Below are positions 10,096 through 21,229 of a stretch of 64,000 bases of DNA, piece after piece. The notes under the pieces are model-generated. The model was not told the origin of the DNA. It did not search any database and worked only from the letters and a program-made list of their open reading frames with translations. This DNA comes from Endothia cerciana (taxonomy: Eukaryota; Ascomycota; Sordariomycetes; Diaporthales; Cryphonectriaceae): positions 930,001 to 994,000 of the forward strand of contig JALRMH010000005.1 in the NCBI GenBank assembly GCA_026119935.1, read 5' to 3'. The first letter of the stretch is position 1. Every line of letters begins with the position of its first letter. Made by a program: the position numbers and the translations under genes.

Positions 10096-11581
10096 GGTCG
10101 GCTAACGTTTCGTGGAGACGTTAGTGGACCCTGGGAAAGGAGACGCCCCGTACGGTTTATCTTGATCCCCTGCTCCTCCGCGGGGCCGAATGGAGGGCGG
10201 GCGAGAGACGAGATTGGATTCCGTCAGATCCGCTGGGGGAAATTACCCCATAGGCAAAGAGGGATTTCAACCCTTTGTGAAGGAATGCGACCAGTCGTTT
10301 GAAGGTCTCGAGACCAAGCCTGACGCTGGCCCCGGTCTGGCACTCTCTCTGGGCGTGGGCACGAAGGCAGAGACGGGGATCTAGGTATTCATCCAGCCGG
10401 AGGATGTTCCTCGAGGCGGCCAAGGTTATGGGTGTGTGTGGTCTGTACAATTCCAGTGCTCCACAAGCCGAGGGCAACCTTGCATGCACAGCTCCTGGCC
10501 CTCGAGTGGCCCTGCAGCCTTGACGTAGGATCACCTTTGCCTCGGTGCCCCGGCCTCCCTTTCTTCGGTAGGCGGCAGCTCCGGCCTTTTTTTTTTTTGT
10601 TTTTTTTGAAGACGTCACCCGTTCGCTGTCATCCACGATGTTTCTTCTCTGGTCTTCAGTCGTGTCTCGAGTGGCTGGGGCAATGCGTTCTCGGAGTCCA
10701 CTTGACCGGCGGCAGTGGTGGCCGACGTGGAACTGTCTGAGGCAATCAGGAGGTGGGAGCAGCTGAGCCTGGGCGAGGCTGGTGGGGCGCTTTCAAGGTT
10801 CGCAGGGAGCGCTTCTTCCCTTGCCACCGCAGGCGGATAGTAGGCGACCAAAGAAGCAAAAGGGTCGTGCAAAGAAGAAAGGCGAGGGGGGGGCCGAATG
10901 AAAGAATTAGAAGATCATGTTGTTGGAGCGTCAAGGGGGATGCTCTCTGTGCCCGGGCCTGCGGGCAAGTAGTAGGTCCTCAACCTGTGATGCAAGGCAT
11001 CGTCATCTGGCAGGTGTTCATGTGGCTGGGCTGGAGCGGGCAGGGATGCAGCCAAGCTGTTCCCGGCCCAGTGAAGCAATAACAAGTCCTTTTCCTGGAC
11101 GTTACACCCATCTTGACTCTGACATGCATAGTGTGATAGGCTGGCTGGCTATGAGATCAAGACGATATGGCTGAGGTAGCCACACTAGACCCTAGGAGAC
11201 TCATCAGCCTCATCCCTAGTTTTCCCCACGATCGCAGCCCGGCCTGCGATCCACTCGAACACGGTGACCAGCATCGGGAAGGAATTTGGTTGATAGAACG
11301 AGCAGACGCCTTGCTAACGAAGCCCAGGACAGTTGCCACCATGAGAATCGCGCAACGGCCAGGTTCTGGGAGGTGGTCGCCATCCGTCTTGAAGCCAGAG
11401 CCTGAACGCTGCTTTAGGCTCGATTCCTGGAGCGGAATACCAATGCCTCCGCTAAGAATTCTTGGCTCTCATTAGCCAAGGAGAGGAATCGCGCCAGCCT
11501 GACCCAGTCCTTCCCAAAACATGCACCCTCCGTACTGAATGTAGCCTGTGGACAGCCAGTTCTCCCCACCCTTTCTCTGGC
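10096..11581. other. intergenic, upstream of coiled-coil gene and downstream of TIF6
   Basis: About 1.5 kb without a recognised gene. It contains the promoter of the coiled-coil gene and the TIF6 3' end. A pyrimidine/T tract lies at about 10587-10608. Open frames here lack motifs. Confidence 0.5.
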
Positions 11582-12494
11582 TTAGTAGAACGACTCCACC
11601 ATGGTCTCCTTCATGTTGGTGTTGATGTTGCCCGGCGCCGCGCCCTCGCCCAACCTGAACACGCTCTCGATGACACTCAACTCCGTCGCGGTGGTGTCCA
11701 AACCCGTGACCGCCATCCAGTCGTTCACCACCATGCCGCCGCCGACCACCGAGCTACCCCTGTTCACGGAACCGGCCACCAGCGGCACCTGCAGCAGACT
11801 CGACAGCTCGTCCTGGTCGGATATGCTCGTCTTGGGGTGCACGAGGCCGCCCTGGTTCGACAGCGCCATGTAGCTGCCCACAAGCACGTTGTCCGCCACC
11901 GTCTGCCGGAACACCTCCACCCCGAGGACGTCCGCGATGATCTCCTCCGTCTCGCGCTCGAGGTCCGGATGTATCAGGGCGATGTGGTCATTCGCGACGA
12001 TCACGTTGCCGAGCGCCGAGAGGCGCTCTTCTATCCGCTGGATCTTGACGGCGTCGGGCAGGGAGTTGCGCAGGTGTTGCAGTTCCTGGTCTGTTGTGCT
12101 TGTGGGGACGAGGAGGCCATTACGGTTTCTGTAGTCGTGTTAACCATGTATCTCCCCACGCTGCTTCCTCGCGCAGGCCTGGGGGCGTCCTGGTTGCTAC
12201 GTACCCTGTTGTTAACCGGCCCACGATGCGGGTGCCGGCGATTGTGGTCCTGACGATGGGTATGACATCCTGCAGCTCTGCCTCGAAGACGCTGTAGAAG
12301 TTCTCACTCGCGCCGATGGCGACAAGCGCGAAGCTGTTGGTAAGGGTAGAGAAGACGCCGACTCTGTGATCAGGATATCAGGGTCAGCACGCGCTGCCTG
12401 GGCGCTGAGCCGCGTAGGGACGCCCGTGGTGGGGCTGACGAGGGGCAATCGGTACTCACTCGTTCGAGTTCTCGAACTGTGCTCGTACAGCCAT
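11582..12494 (-). CDS. TIF6: translation initiation factor 6 (eIF6/Tif6)
   Basis: Exons 12494-12460, 12363-12205 and 12128-11582 give 246 residues, the standard length of this highly conserved protein. Family knowledge: eIF6 binds the pre-60S ribosomal subunit in nucleolus and cytoplasm, is needed for 60S biogenesis, and blocks premature joining to 40S. Seen: start MAVRAQFENSNEVGVFSTLT, the repeated pseudo-symmetric units of the pentein fold, DLERETEEIIADVLGVEVFRQ, NQGGLVHPKTSISDQDELSS, LLQVPLVAGSVNRGS, NDWMAVTGLDTTATELSVIES and a C-terminal tail ending MVESFY. Introns are 96 and 76 bases with GTGAGT and GTACGT donors. The ATG is fixed by the conserved MAVRAQFEN, which lies in a 35-base first exon. 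Confidence 0.96.
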
Positions 12495-13359
12495 GACTGC
12501 GATGCTCTCTGTGACGTTTCGACCGACTGAAAACCGTTGGGCGGAGATAGGGATACCGTCGCAAGAGAACTGAACTCGTCCTCTCCTCGTGGGGTCGTTT
12601 GGGTGCGGTGGTCGTCAAGATTGGGTTTGATAGTTGATAGGGATGAAATTTTTGGGATGTCCGGGAAGGCTGGACCTTTATCTGCGATCGCGGGGCAGCA
12701 GTGGCGGCCTTTGGGAGTCCTCACAGCCTCAGCAGGAGCCCTCCTGGATTTCTGAACACAGGAATAGTGAACTGGGCGATTTCCCTGCCGTGTGACTGTC
12801 GACCCCGTCAGGATGGATCTGAGAATATCAGAGAAAAAGCCGAGTCAATATGATATCCGGTGACTCAGCAGCAGGCACAGTCCTGGAATTGCGGCCGTCT
12901 GGTCTCGCATCATAGCCGCGTCGCCACACGGCCAAGGACTAAGTACCCTGAAAACGGGAAGGCCCGCTTGTAGTCATTCTGCATCATCGTACATACATGC
13001 ACTACAGTAGTCATATGGGATCCTGTGGCCTCGCCCCTGGGGCCGCCGACGGGTCCAATGCAGGCCAGAGAGCTTCATTTCCATGCCTTTCTAGTCGGCG
13101 ACCTCCCGCCAGAGACCCTGCCCGTCCGATCAAAAGGTATCGTAGTGAGAAGAAACCGTACTTTACATTTTCCTTTTCCAGATGGAGGAAATCATGTTTA
13201 TCCGCGATTATGGCGGCGTTGCCAATTGTTTCCCTCCTGTCTTGTGATATCATTCCTTACTATGCCATCCCGTGTTAACCAACCCCCCCCCCCCCCAACC
13301 CAACCCAACCCAACCCAAGACGCTCGCTCACGCCACCCATGTTGTACAGAATGCAGCAA
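12495..13359. other. intergenic, TIF6 promoter / AOS1 3' side
   Basis: It holds the TIF6 promoter and the region downstream of AOS1. No gene is seen. A poly-C run followed by about five CCCAA units (about 13284-13318) is a simple repeat. Confidence 0.5.
13284..13318. repeat. poly-C plus (CCCAA)n microsatellite
   Basis: A C homopolymer of about 14 bases runs directly into roughly five CCCAA repeats. It lies just past the 3' end of AOS1. It resembles telomere-like sequence only superficially, because the fungal telomere unit is TTAGGG. Confidence 0.8.
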
Positions 13360-15047
13360 TCAGGCACTCGGCTGCGTGTTGTCCGTTCCCGTGTGACCTG
13401 ATGCTCCTGCATTGCCAGCCGCGTTGCCCGTACCACCACCTGTCGTGCCCATGGTGCCTAGATTAACCGCATGTCCTGTGGCACCCATGCCGCCCATGTT
13501 CAAATTCATCGAGGGCATCGCCAGGTTCATGATTGAGGGGTCAGACATTCCGAATCCGTTCATGTCCCCGTTACCCATGCCAGGGAGGCCGGGCAGCGAG
13601 CTCATCAGCTGCGCCGCGCCCAGAGGTCCCGGAGGGTGAAGAGGGTACAGACTGGCCTCCATGTTGTTACCATCGAAGATGACCATGTTTTGAATGGGCT
13701 GCTGTGTCTGGCCCAGCACATTGATCACGTCCTGCGCCAGCTGCCCACCCAGTATCGCCGTGACCGGAGCGATCTCGCAGCCAATGTTTTGCAGGAAACT
13801 CCGCAGGAACTTCGCGGTCAGTGTCTCTGCCGGCAGGCTGAGCTCCTTGTGCTTCTGTGTCGCGATCCTCGTGAATGCCGCCAGGTCGTTCTTATCGGCG
13901 GGGTTGCGGCCCCCATGCTGCGTTTGGAAATCCCAAAGGGCCCGCAGGCTCGACAGCGCGGGACTGACGGCCCTGAGTCGCCTCTTGCTCTTGGTGTAGT
14001 CCTCCGGCAAGAATGCACCGTCGCTTGCCAGCAGCCAGGTGCTGTACAGCTCCTTCTTCGACACCATCTCGACCGTCTTTTCACCCTCCTTCCTGGTCTG
14101 GACGTCGAAGATCAACCGCGTCTTGGTCTCGGCCTTGGGTTGTGTAGCCACATTCGGCTTCTCGCGCTCGATGACGAAGGTATGCTCGATCAGGTCCGCA
14201 AAGATGAAGCCGTAGAGACCGTGCACGCCGGCGGCATAGAAAGGACGCATGTTGAAGCGTGTCGCGGTGTTGATGATGTTGAGGGTATCCGGGTCAAGGT
14301 CTGTTGCTATGACCATATCGAAGAGCGCGAAGTAGCTGGGCCCCTTCAGGCGCACGTCGTCCGTGTCCACGATGACGTTCACGCGAGGGTTGAGCTTCTG
14401 TATCTCCGGCAGCGACGCCTGCGCCCGGTTCATACCTACTTGCTCCTGGGAGACGAGGAACTGGGCCCCGAGGTCAGCTTCGGTGACGCTGTCGTGGTCG
14501 AGGATCGTCAGAGATCCTATGCCGGCAAGAACAAGGTTCTTGGCAATCTCGTTGCCGAGCCCCTTCAAGGTGATGAGCAGCACGTTCGCGTTGCGGATCT
14601 TCTGCTGCGCCTGCATCCCCCATAACCTGATCTGACGGTCGTACAGGGCAATCTCGTCTGCGCGTCCACGTGAGCATGGGTTCTGGCGCGGGCGTGGATG
14701 AACATACCATTGGTGATGCCGTTCTGAGGCATGTTGAGCATGCCACTGCCGTCCATCATCATGGGCATCAAGAGGGGCATGTTCATGAGTTGCTCATCTG
14801 TCAGCAGGCTTCCATCATGTGACATCATGGGGAGAAGATTCATATCTGCCGGCATGCCCTGCAGGGAAAGGTTCGCAAGGTCGCCGTGTGGAAGAGCACC
14901 CAGATGAGGCGCGGGTATGTTGGCGGCGGGGACTTGTGTAGGTGCGGCATTTGTGGCACTTGCTATCTGGGGCGGTTGCGTGTTTGCCTGGGCCGAGGAG
15001 GTCTTGTCACCCTGGCCCTGTGCTGTTGTTGGTGCTGGCTGGTCCAT
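13360..15047 (-). CDS. AOS1: SUMO-activating enzyme subunit Aos1 (Rhc31) with long tails
   Basis: Exons 15047-14708 and 14657-13360 give 545 residues, well above the roughly 350 usual for Aos1. Family knowledge: Aos1 pairs with Uba2 to adenylate SUMO in the nucleus; Aos1 carries a ThiF/MoeB fold and Uba2 the catalytic cysteine. Seen: after the junction DEIALYDRQIRLWGMQAQQK, a nucleotide-binding GLGNEIAKN at about residues 146-154, LAGIGSLTILDHDSVTEADLG, the crossover helix region, and a second ThiF part (IGCEIAPVTAILGGQLAQDVIN). There is no catalytic-Cys domain, as expected for Aos1. Odd: about 110 extra N-terminal residues (QT/PA-rich, then very Met-rich) and a Met/Gly-rich C-terminal tail of about 90 residues. 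The intron is 50 bases, donor GTATGT. The start is the first ATG in that exon that fits the frame; upstream sequence stays open but has no conserved content. Confidence 0.93.
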
Positions 15048-16155
15048 GCTGGGCTGCGGTGAAGGTGAGTGGGATGGAAGTCGAGGCTGAGAGGCGAAGG
15101 TGGGACCGGGTCTGTCGCGAGCCAGAGGTGCCAGGAGGGAGAAGACGAGGCGGACCGAAGACAGGCACCGGGTTCGAATATCACCTAGCTGACCATAAAC
15201 AGCGTCTCTTGGGCGTTTCCTGGTCGCTGGCGGGGTGATGGCTGGTGTTTGCAGGTAAGCTCTCGTTTGTTCGCGGCGGCAAGCAGGGACCTCGCTTTGT
15301 ACGTTGGACGGTGTAAGGCGGCTGAAGGCGAGAGGGCAGGCGGGGCTTCCTGAAGCCCTGAGACAAGTGCCCGAGCTGAAAAGCGTGCGCGGGGACGTGG
15401 CTTGTGCTGAAAGCCCTTCTGATGATCTATGCGCAAGAGCAGACTGCACTTCTCGAATCCCAGGCCTGACGCCTCACTGAATTTCGAAGGCGAAGGTGGC
15501 CTGGCCTGCTGTAAGCCGGCGAGCAGGATAGCGGCGGCTGGCTGTGATGCAGGGGCAGAGAGGCAGTAGCAGTCACACCCTTGGCATCATGTTTCTGCTT
15601 ATTCCCTTAGACTGACCTGCAGCCTGTTCCAGGCCGGGGAGGGCCCAAAACTCCCTCTCAAAGGATGCCCGTTTGTTTTGGTTACATTTCACACCAGCGC
15701 TGACGTCGCACCCCCGTCCCCATCACCTGCGCCAGCGCTATCATAGTGTGCCGTAACTGACCTTACCTTACATGCCCCTTCCCCCCACCGCCCAACGACA
15801 TCCCATCCGTACTACCTCACCAACCTCGTCCATTACACCACCCAACCTGACCTGACCTGTCCCCTCTACACTCTCGATACCTTTTCCGCCTGCAGGTGGA
15901 CAGTCTCTCCCCGGCGTCTGGATTCAACTCTGTCTTCCTATACAGCAGCCGTCCAACATCCCTTTTGCCGCTCCGGACCGTGCAGGTCTCCCGCCAGCGA
16001 GGCTTGTCAGGCCTCGTTTCCTGAAATCATCTTGGGCCTTGGCCTTTTGTTCCCTGCGATGGTCCGTGATACCTGCATCCAAGATCCACCCGCCACACCC
16101 CTGATCTGCCAATCCCCATGCATCACGACTAACTTGTTGTTCTGATACCCAACAG
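15048..16155. promoter_or_regulatory. divergent region between AOS1 and the unknown gene at 16.2 kb
   Basis: About 1.1 kb upstream of two divergent genes. It holds CT- and CCAACC-rich stretches at 15770-15900, including an (ACCTG)n run around 15845-15860. The 5' exon of the rightward gene is probably inside it (a candidate ATG is at 16059). Confidence 0.45.
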
Positions 16156-17989
16156 CCTCGGGGCCAGCGCCGAACATTACCAAGAGACTTCTTACAGGAA
16201 GGACAGCCTGAGCCCGGAGAACGAGATACGCGCCGTGACCGGGAACCAACCAGAGACGGAGACAACACCTCCGCAAGGCTGCAAGCTGTCCGCGACCGGT
16301 ACATCGCCGCAGAACCTCTGGTCTCACACGCCGAACGAGATGCCCCAGAGGGCATACTTTCCTACCTATCCGACGATCCCATCCTTACTGACGCTACCCG
16401 ACGAGTCCCAGAAGGCGTGCTGAGGGCGAGAAGACACGTCCTTATGCATGAGCAGTCCAGACTGTTCAGAGATTCCAGTGCTCAGGCTGACTCCTCGCGA
16501 GACATGTCTTCGAACCAGCCTCCCCGAGATCTGCAGCGCAGATTCTCCCGAGAGCCGCCCACTTATCGTCCCGATCTTCAGGTTCCCAGCTACGCCACCC
16601 TGTCGAACTCGCTCCCGCCCCTGCGCACGCTGAACAACCGACGGAGCGCCAGCAACTGGTCTCTTCCCGGCCGCCGTCTTCCTTCAGCCACCCAGAGACT
16701 GGACACGGAGATGATGCCGAGACCCCGGGGCCCTGAACAGAGACAATCAAATACAACGAGTTTTGAGGACCTGGAGTACGATCTGGATGACGCGAACACA
16801 CAGCTGCGGGCGCTCCTGGAGTACACGAACACGACCATCGCCTCGCCTCTAAGCCCGTCATCACATTCACACACGCCACAGCATGACCAGGCAGAGGACA
16901 GCCGGCGGGTCAAACGTCGAAAGCTGGACTCCGAGAGGCCAGGCTCCACCTTCAAGGGCTTCCGCTATGGCAGGTTCGGACAGATCGAACCTGGCCAGCT
17001 GAAGATGGAGATCGACAGTTGCGACGGCGGCGTATACGCAGATGACGCGAACAACCCCCCGGAGAACATCCTGATGAACAATGACAGCGTCTATTGCTCC
17101 AAGAAGGACAGTTGTAACATTGTACTGCGGCACCAGGGTGCGACCGTGTTCACTCTGACCGAGTTGATCATACGGGCACCGGGACCAAGGTTTTCTGCAC
17201 CGTAGGTACCTGGGACAAGAGAAAGTCGCTCAGGACCTGGCACTGACGATGTACAGGATTCGAGAGGGCTTGGTTTTCGTGTCAATGGCAACAGATGAGC
17301 TGTTCATGAGGACGGCACAATACAAGGTCAAATACGTCCCAGCGCGGGAGCCGCGAAGCTCCACCGCGGAGCGAGATGCCGTCCCCATATTGTCGGTGAG
17401 GCATCACGAGGATGGAACGACAACTACAAGGCTGCTTCAGCACGGGGTTCATGCGCGGCTCGAGGATGCGGCAGACCATAAGACGGCGGTCTTTCCTGCT
17501 GACCCACTACCGTTCCCCGTCACGATAGCCACGGATTGTAGCGACCCCGAGGACAACAGCCCGCGCCCGAGAATTCGACGGCAGCCCCCTAATAGGATTG
17601 GCTTGCTGCCGTTTGAAAGCGACAGCAGCGAAGATGGAGAGAACGCCTTGGGCGGCTGGGACGACATTCGTTTTGACGACGAGGAGGACACCCCGCCGCC
17701 TAATTACCAGCGTCGTGCGCAGGACATGACACTGGCCGAGGCAGAAGAGGCATCTCAGCTGGCGACACAAGAGGCAGTGCAGGCTGTGGGCGGCAAGCTG
17801 CTCCGGCCGCACGCAAAGTTCTTCATCGAGAAGGGCAAGAATCGGTGCACGATCAAGTTCGACCCTCCAGTCACTGGGAGGTTCATCCTGCTCAAGATGT
17901 ATCACCCCTCGGACAATATCGACATCCAAGGAGTGTACACTAAGGGTTTCGCGGGCCCGCGGTATTTCCCTTCTACTGAGCTGCGCTGA
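16156..17989 (+). CDS. conserved-looking protein of unknown function, 5' end unresolved
   Basis: The coding frame is clear from a likely acceptor at 16155 (branch CGACTAAC, ending CAACAG) to 17201, then 17257-17989 after a 55-base intron (GTAGGT donor, CACTGAC branch). The first in-frame ATG after 16156 is at 16444 (496 residues). The 96 codons before it look coding (RLQAVRDRYIAAEP, GILSYLSDDPILTDATRR), so the true start is probably in an upstream exon, perhaps the ATG at 16059. Seen: an S/R/P-rich N-terminal half, then FKGFRYGRFGQIEPGQLKME, NSVYC-like NDSVYCSKKDSCNIVLRHQG, and ELIIRAPG; an acidic insert follows, and the C-terminus FILLKMYHPSDNIDIQGVY reads like beta-strands of a discoidin-type sandwich split by the insert. 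That fold is a guess. No catalytic motif is seen. Confidence 0.72.
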
Positions 17990-18914
17990 ATCCATTCAGA
18001 CGTGTGCGCGCCTTGGAAGGACCGGGACGGGAAACTGGAAAGCATCATGATGCCGATAGGGCGCATGTTTTAGGGGTCAAGCACACCAGGAGGCATACGA
18101 GCACTGTTTGCAGGCTTTTCTACATGCGGAGCGATGACGACCTTCATTGACGGACTCTTGAGGATGGGCTGCACGAGCTGGCTCCTCTACACACAAAGTA
18201 TGGTTGTGACCGGCAAAAGATACCATGGCGTTCTCCGGGATTGTCTTGACGAAAAATGATACCTTCCTTCTGGTACTGTGAAGTTGCCAGCCTTGGACCG
18301 TGTCATGCCCGCTGAGCCAAATCAGATCTAAACTTGTTGTGCTATTAAATTAACGTCAACTTGAGAGCCTTGTTTTCCCCACGCGTGTATCTTGGTTCCC
18401 TATGGAAGATGAAGGTATGATGATCTAATGCGGGCGTTTGCATGGCCCGTGCACTAGACGCGTTGAGGGGTACTTTAACGGCAGCGCGTCGCCTCTTTCA
18501 GGGTCCGACTCGGGCATTTCGAAAGATTTCAGGCTTGCATAGTCATCAGGCAGACCCTTCCCAACCTCACTCTCGGGCCGGAGGCCCTTGATTCGACTGT
18601 GCAGGCCCCCAGCACTGTGGTCTGTAGGTTTTGCATGGTTTGTGGCTGCCTGGTCTGCCTTCGAAGGGCATGCATGAGTTTAGGCCGTCGCTGGTAATTC
18701 ACGATCACGATCACGACCTGCCGCCTGCACCTTCGATAAAAGGCGACTTCATATTCCACGCACCTCACTGCATCTCTCTAAAACAAACATCAGGGAAGCA
18801 GAACGCTCCGCACCACGACCTTGAGGATCATCGATATCTTTCCTGCAGCTCCTAGAAAGGATCACACAGCCCTTGCGACAGCCCCACCCCCGCCATTTGA
18901 AGGCCCACCTTCAG
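17990..18914. other. intergenic upstream of DUF4211 gene
   Basis: This holds the 3' end of the unknown gene and the promoter of the DUF4211 gene. No gene is seen. A short (CACGAT)n run lies near 18699-18716. Confidence 0.5.
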
Positions 18915-21229
18915 ATGGCCTCACGCAGGCGAGGCCGCAAGGCACAACAGCAGAGGCTGACCTTCGAACCTGCCGCCGTCACCGCGAGTGCAGGTGCGAG
19001 CAGCTCCCCGCTGCCAGGTATCGGACTCTCCCCTGCACAAGTCAGGTTCTCATCGCCGAGCAAGGTACAGGACGGCAGCCCAAGTAGGAATCTTTCTATC
19101 AGGCCGGGCATAGCGGGACGGAAGGGAAAGGCCGCGAAACAGCAGACTTTGACTGCGTCGATAGGTGAGTCTTGGTTTTGTTCTGCCGCGTGAGGCCGCC
19201 CATGGGCTATCCATGGGTTTTCATTCCTACGGAGTTCCGGCTCTGAGTACATTGAGCTAGGGAATCATCTTCCTTTTGATCTGTGAAACTGTATGCGTGG
19301 CAGGCAGAAGCACTAAATACGTGTGACAGAGAAAGGCGTGGCCAGGAAATTGTCCGAGCAGCAACAGCACATGGAGGAGGATGACGAAGAGCAGGAACCC
19401 ACCTCCGTCGGCAAGAACGTTCAAGGCCGCCGACGAGCTGTTCGCTCTACACCTCCATCCTCGTTCATGCGGACGCCCAAGTACGGTAGCCGCCATGCGG
19501 TGGTCGTGGACAGCGATTCAGAGTCCTCTGCTGAGGAAGATGGGAGCGTGAACGACAGCGACGGCGACGGCCCGCTAAAGCAAGAGACTCCTCGACAACC
19601 TCGACCAAGACAGGTGGTGAAGATCTCTAGTGACAGTGATGATGACCACTCTAGCTCGAGTGGTGACGAGGTCGAGGAGGTGCAGGCAGCTATCCGGTCA
19701 TCCCAGTCTCTGCCAAATCATGCCGCAGCCGAGGATGACTGTGATGATGATCAGCCGCTTGCCACACCGCGACCGAGTATGTCTCGACGAAGAGGGCGAC
19801 AGGTCCTCGGTCTTGAGGACGAAGATCAAGAGGACGAGGATGAGGAGATCCAGACGCCTGCAAAGAGAAGGAGGCTTGCCAAAAACAGAGCTGCCGCTGT
19901 TACATCAAACCCGGATGAGGGAGGCTCTGATGTGGCGCGAACCAGGTCAAAAGCCAAGTTATCTTCGAAACAGCGGGCCTCCTCGCCGCCTACCTCAACA
20001 GCTAGAAGCATGAGGTCAGGCGCACGAAGGGGTCACCGCTCCGAGAAGGACAAGAGGCTGGAGCTACTGCGACGCCGGAGAGCGGGAGAAAAGGATCTAG
20101 AGATGGATGATCTCACCCCCACAGAGGACGAGGATGAGGCGGGTGCTCTCTACGACACGGACTCTGATCACCAGGTTCTCGAGGTGTTCGACGATGAGTC
20201 TGAGCTGGAGGAAGTAGCACCGCTCAACGAGTCCAAGAAGAAATCCAAACAGAAGACGAAGAAGAAGAAGAAGAAGCAGGCCACGAGAAAGTCGAGCCTC
20301 CTCGACGAAGACGCTGACAGTGAGGATGAGGCTTTCATCGATGACGACGACGACACGCTAGGTGTCCCAGAAGAGGCACTGCACCTGATGCCTTTGGAGT
20401 TCACTCGAGCATCTCGGAAGCCTCTGAAGGCGCACTTTAGGGACGCTGTCGAGTGGCTGATTCACCGCAAGCTCAACCCTGCCTTCGACAGGGACAACGA
20501 GGTATACACGATGGCATGGCGACGTCTCAGTGACGAGGTCACAGGCTTGGCCAACTCGAAATTCGTCTCGAGTGTATGGAGGCCTGACTTCTACAAGGCG
20601 TTGAAGGCTCGCCCGTACATTGAGCAGGCGGAGCTTGGCGCGGGTCACCTCGCCGTTGACTTGGAGAATTGCCAGGCATGTGGCCGCTCGGGCCACCCTG
20701 CTACATGGAGTATCAGCTTTAAGGGAAAGCCGTACGATAGCAGAACCTTGGACGAGGTCGACAGTGACTCGGAGGATGAGGATGACGACGTGGACCGCGG
20801 TGGGTCACCCCTCCCCCCTGGAATACACATGAAGAGCCGACCATGTCACCCGAGAACTCTAACAGTTACATGGCGCTAATGCTCGACCATCCAGATGCAG
20901 ATGGTAATACCATCCCACCCGAAGACAAACAATTCTTTGTCGGCGCGACTTGCAACGCCAACGCCGAGACAGCCCACAGCCTCATCCACTGGAAGCCTGC
21001 GCTGCGCGACTGGGTCGATGCGCGCCTCGAGGCCGAGGGCTGGCTGGAGGAGGAGAGGGTCCTGGAACGGGAGAGGATGAAGGCTCGGAAGAGGCACAAG
21101 CTGGCCGACGAGCTCGTCGAGGCCTGGGACAAGAGCGAGATCATCAAGAATCTATTCATCGAGTTCCAGGCGAATATCGAGGCAGCTCGGGCCAAGGACC
21201 CTACCAAGGTCGCTCGAAGGAGGTATTAA
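18915..21229 (+). CDS. DUF4211-domain nuclear protein
   Basis: Exons 18915-19164, 19330-20799 and 20895-21229 give 684 residues. Seen: a basic start (MASRRRGRKAQQQRLTF), then about 400 residues of alternating acidic (D/E/S) and basic tracts, including a run KKKSKQKTKKKKKKQ, and from about residue 439 the conserved block LEFTRASRKPLKAHFRDAVE, WLIHRKLNPAFDRDNEVYTM, SSVWRPDFYKALKARPYIE and CQACGRSGHPATWSISF. The C-x2-C plus H arrangement suggests metal binding. This block matches the fungal DUF4211 family, whose molecular role is not established; the acidic/basic tracts suggest a chromatin or nucleolar protein. The C-terminal 110 residues are helical and charged. Intron 2 uses the uncommon donor GTGGGT; without removing it the frame ends early. 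The first acceptor (GTGTGACAG) is the best frame-keeping choice, but others are possible. Confidence 0.88.

Noticed and set aside
11462..12253. 263-codon plus-strand frame
   Set aside because: It lies antisense to TIF6 exons; its codons mirror a highly conserved gene on the other strand.
13284..13318. Telomere-like CCCAA repeat
   Set aside because: The unit is not the fungal CCCTAA telomere repeat and it sits between housekeeping genes, so it is an ordinary microsatellite.
13636..14625. 329-codon plus-strand frame
   Set aside because: It is antisense to the AOS1 core; the coding constraint of AOS1 accounts for the lack of stops.
15165..15185. tRNA-like T-loop GGGTTCGAATAT
   Set aside because: No pairing T-stem, anticodon arm or acceptor stem could be built around it; other GTTCGA hits in the window failed the same test. 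No tRNA is called.
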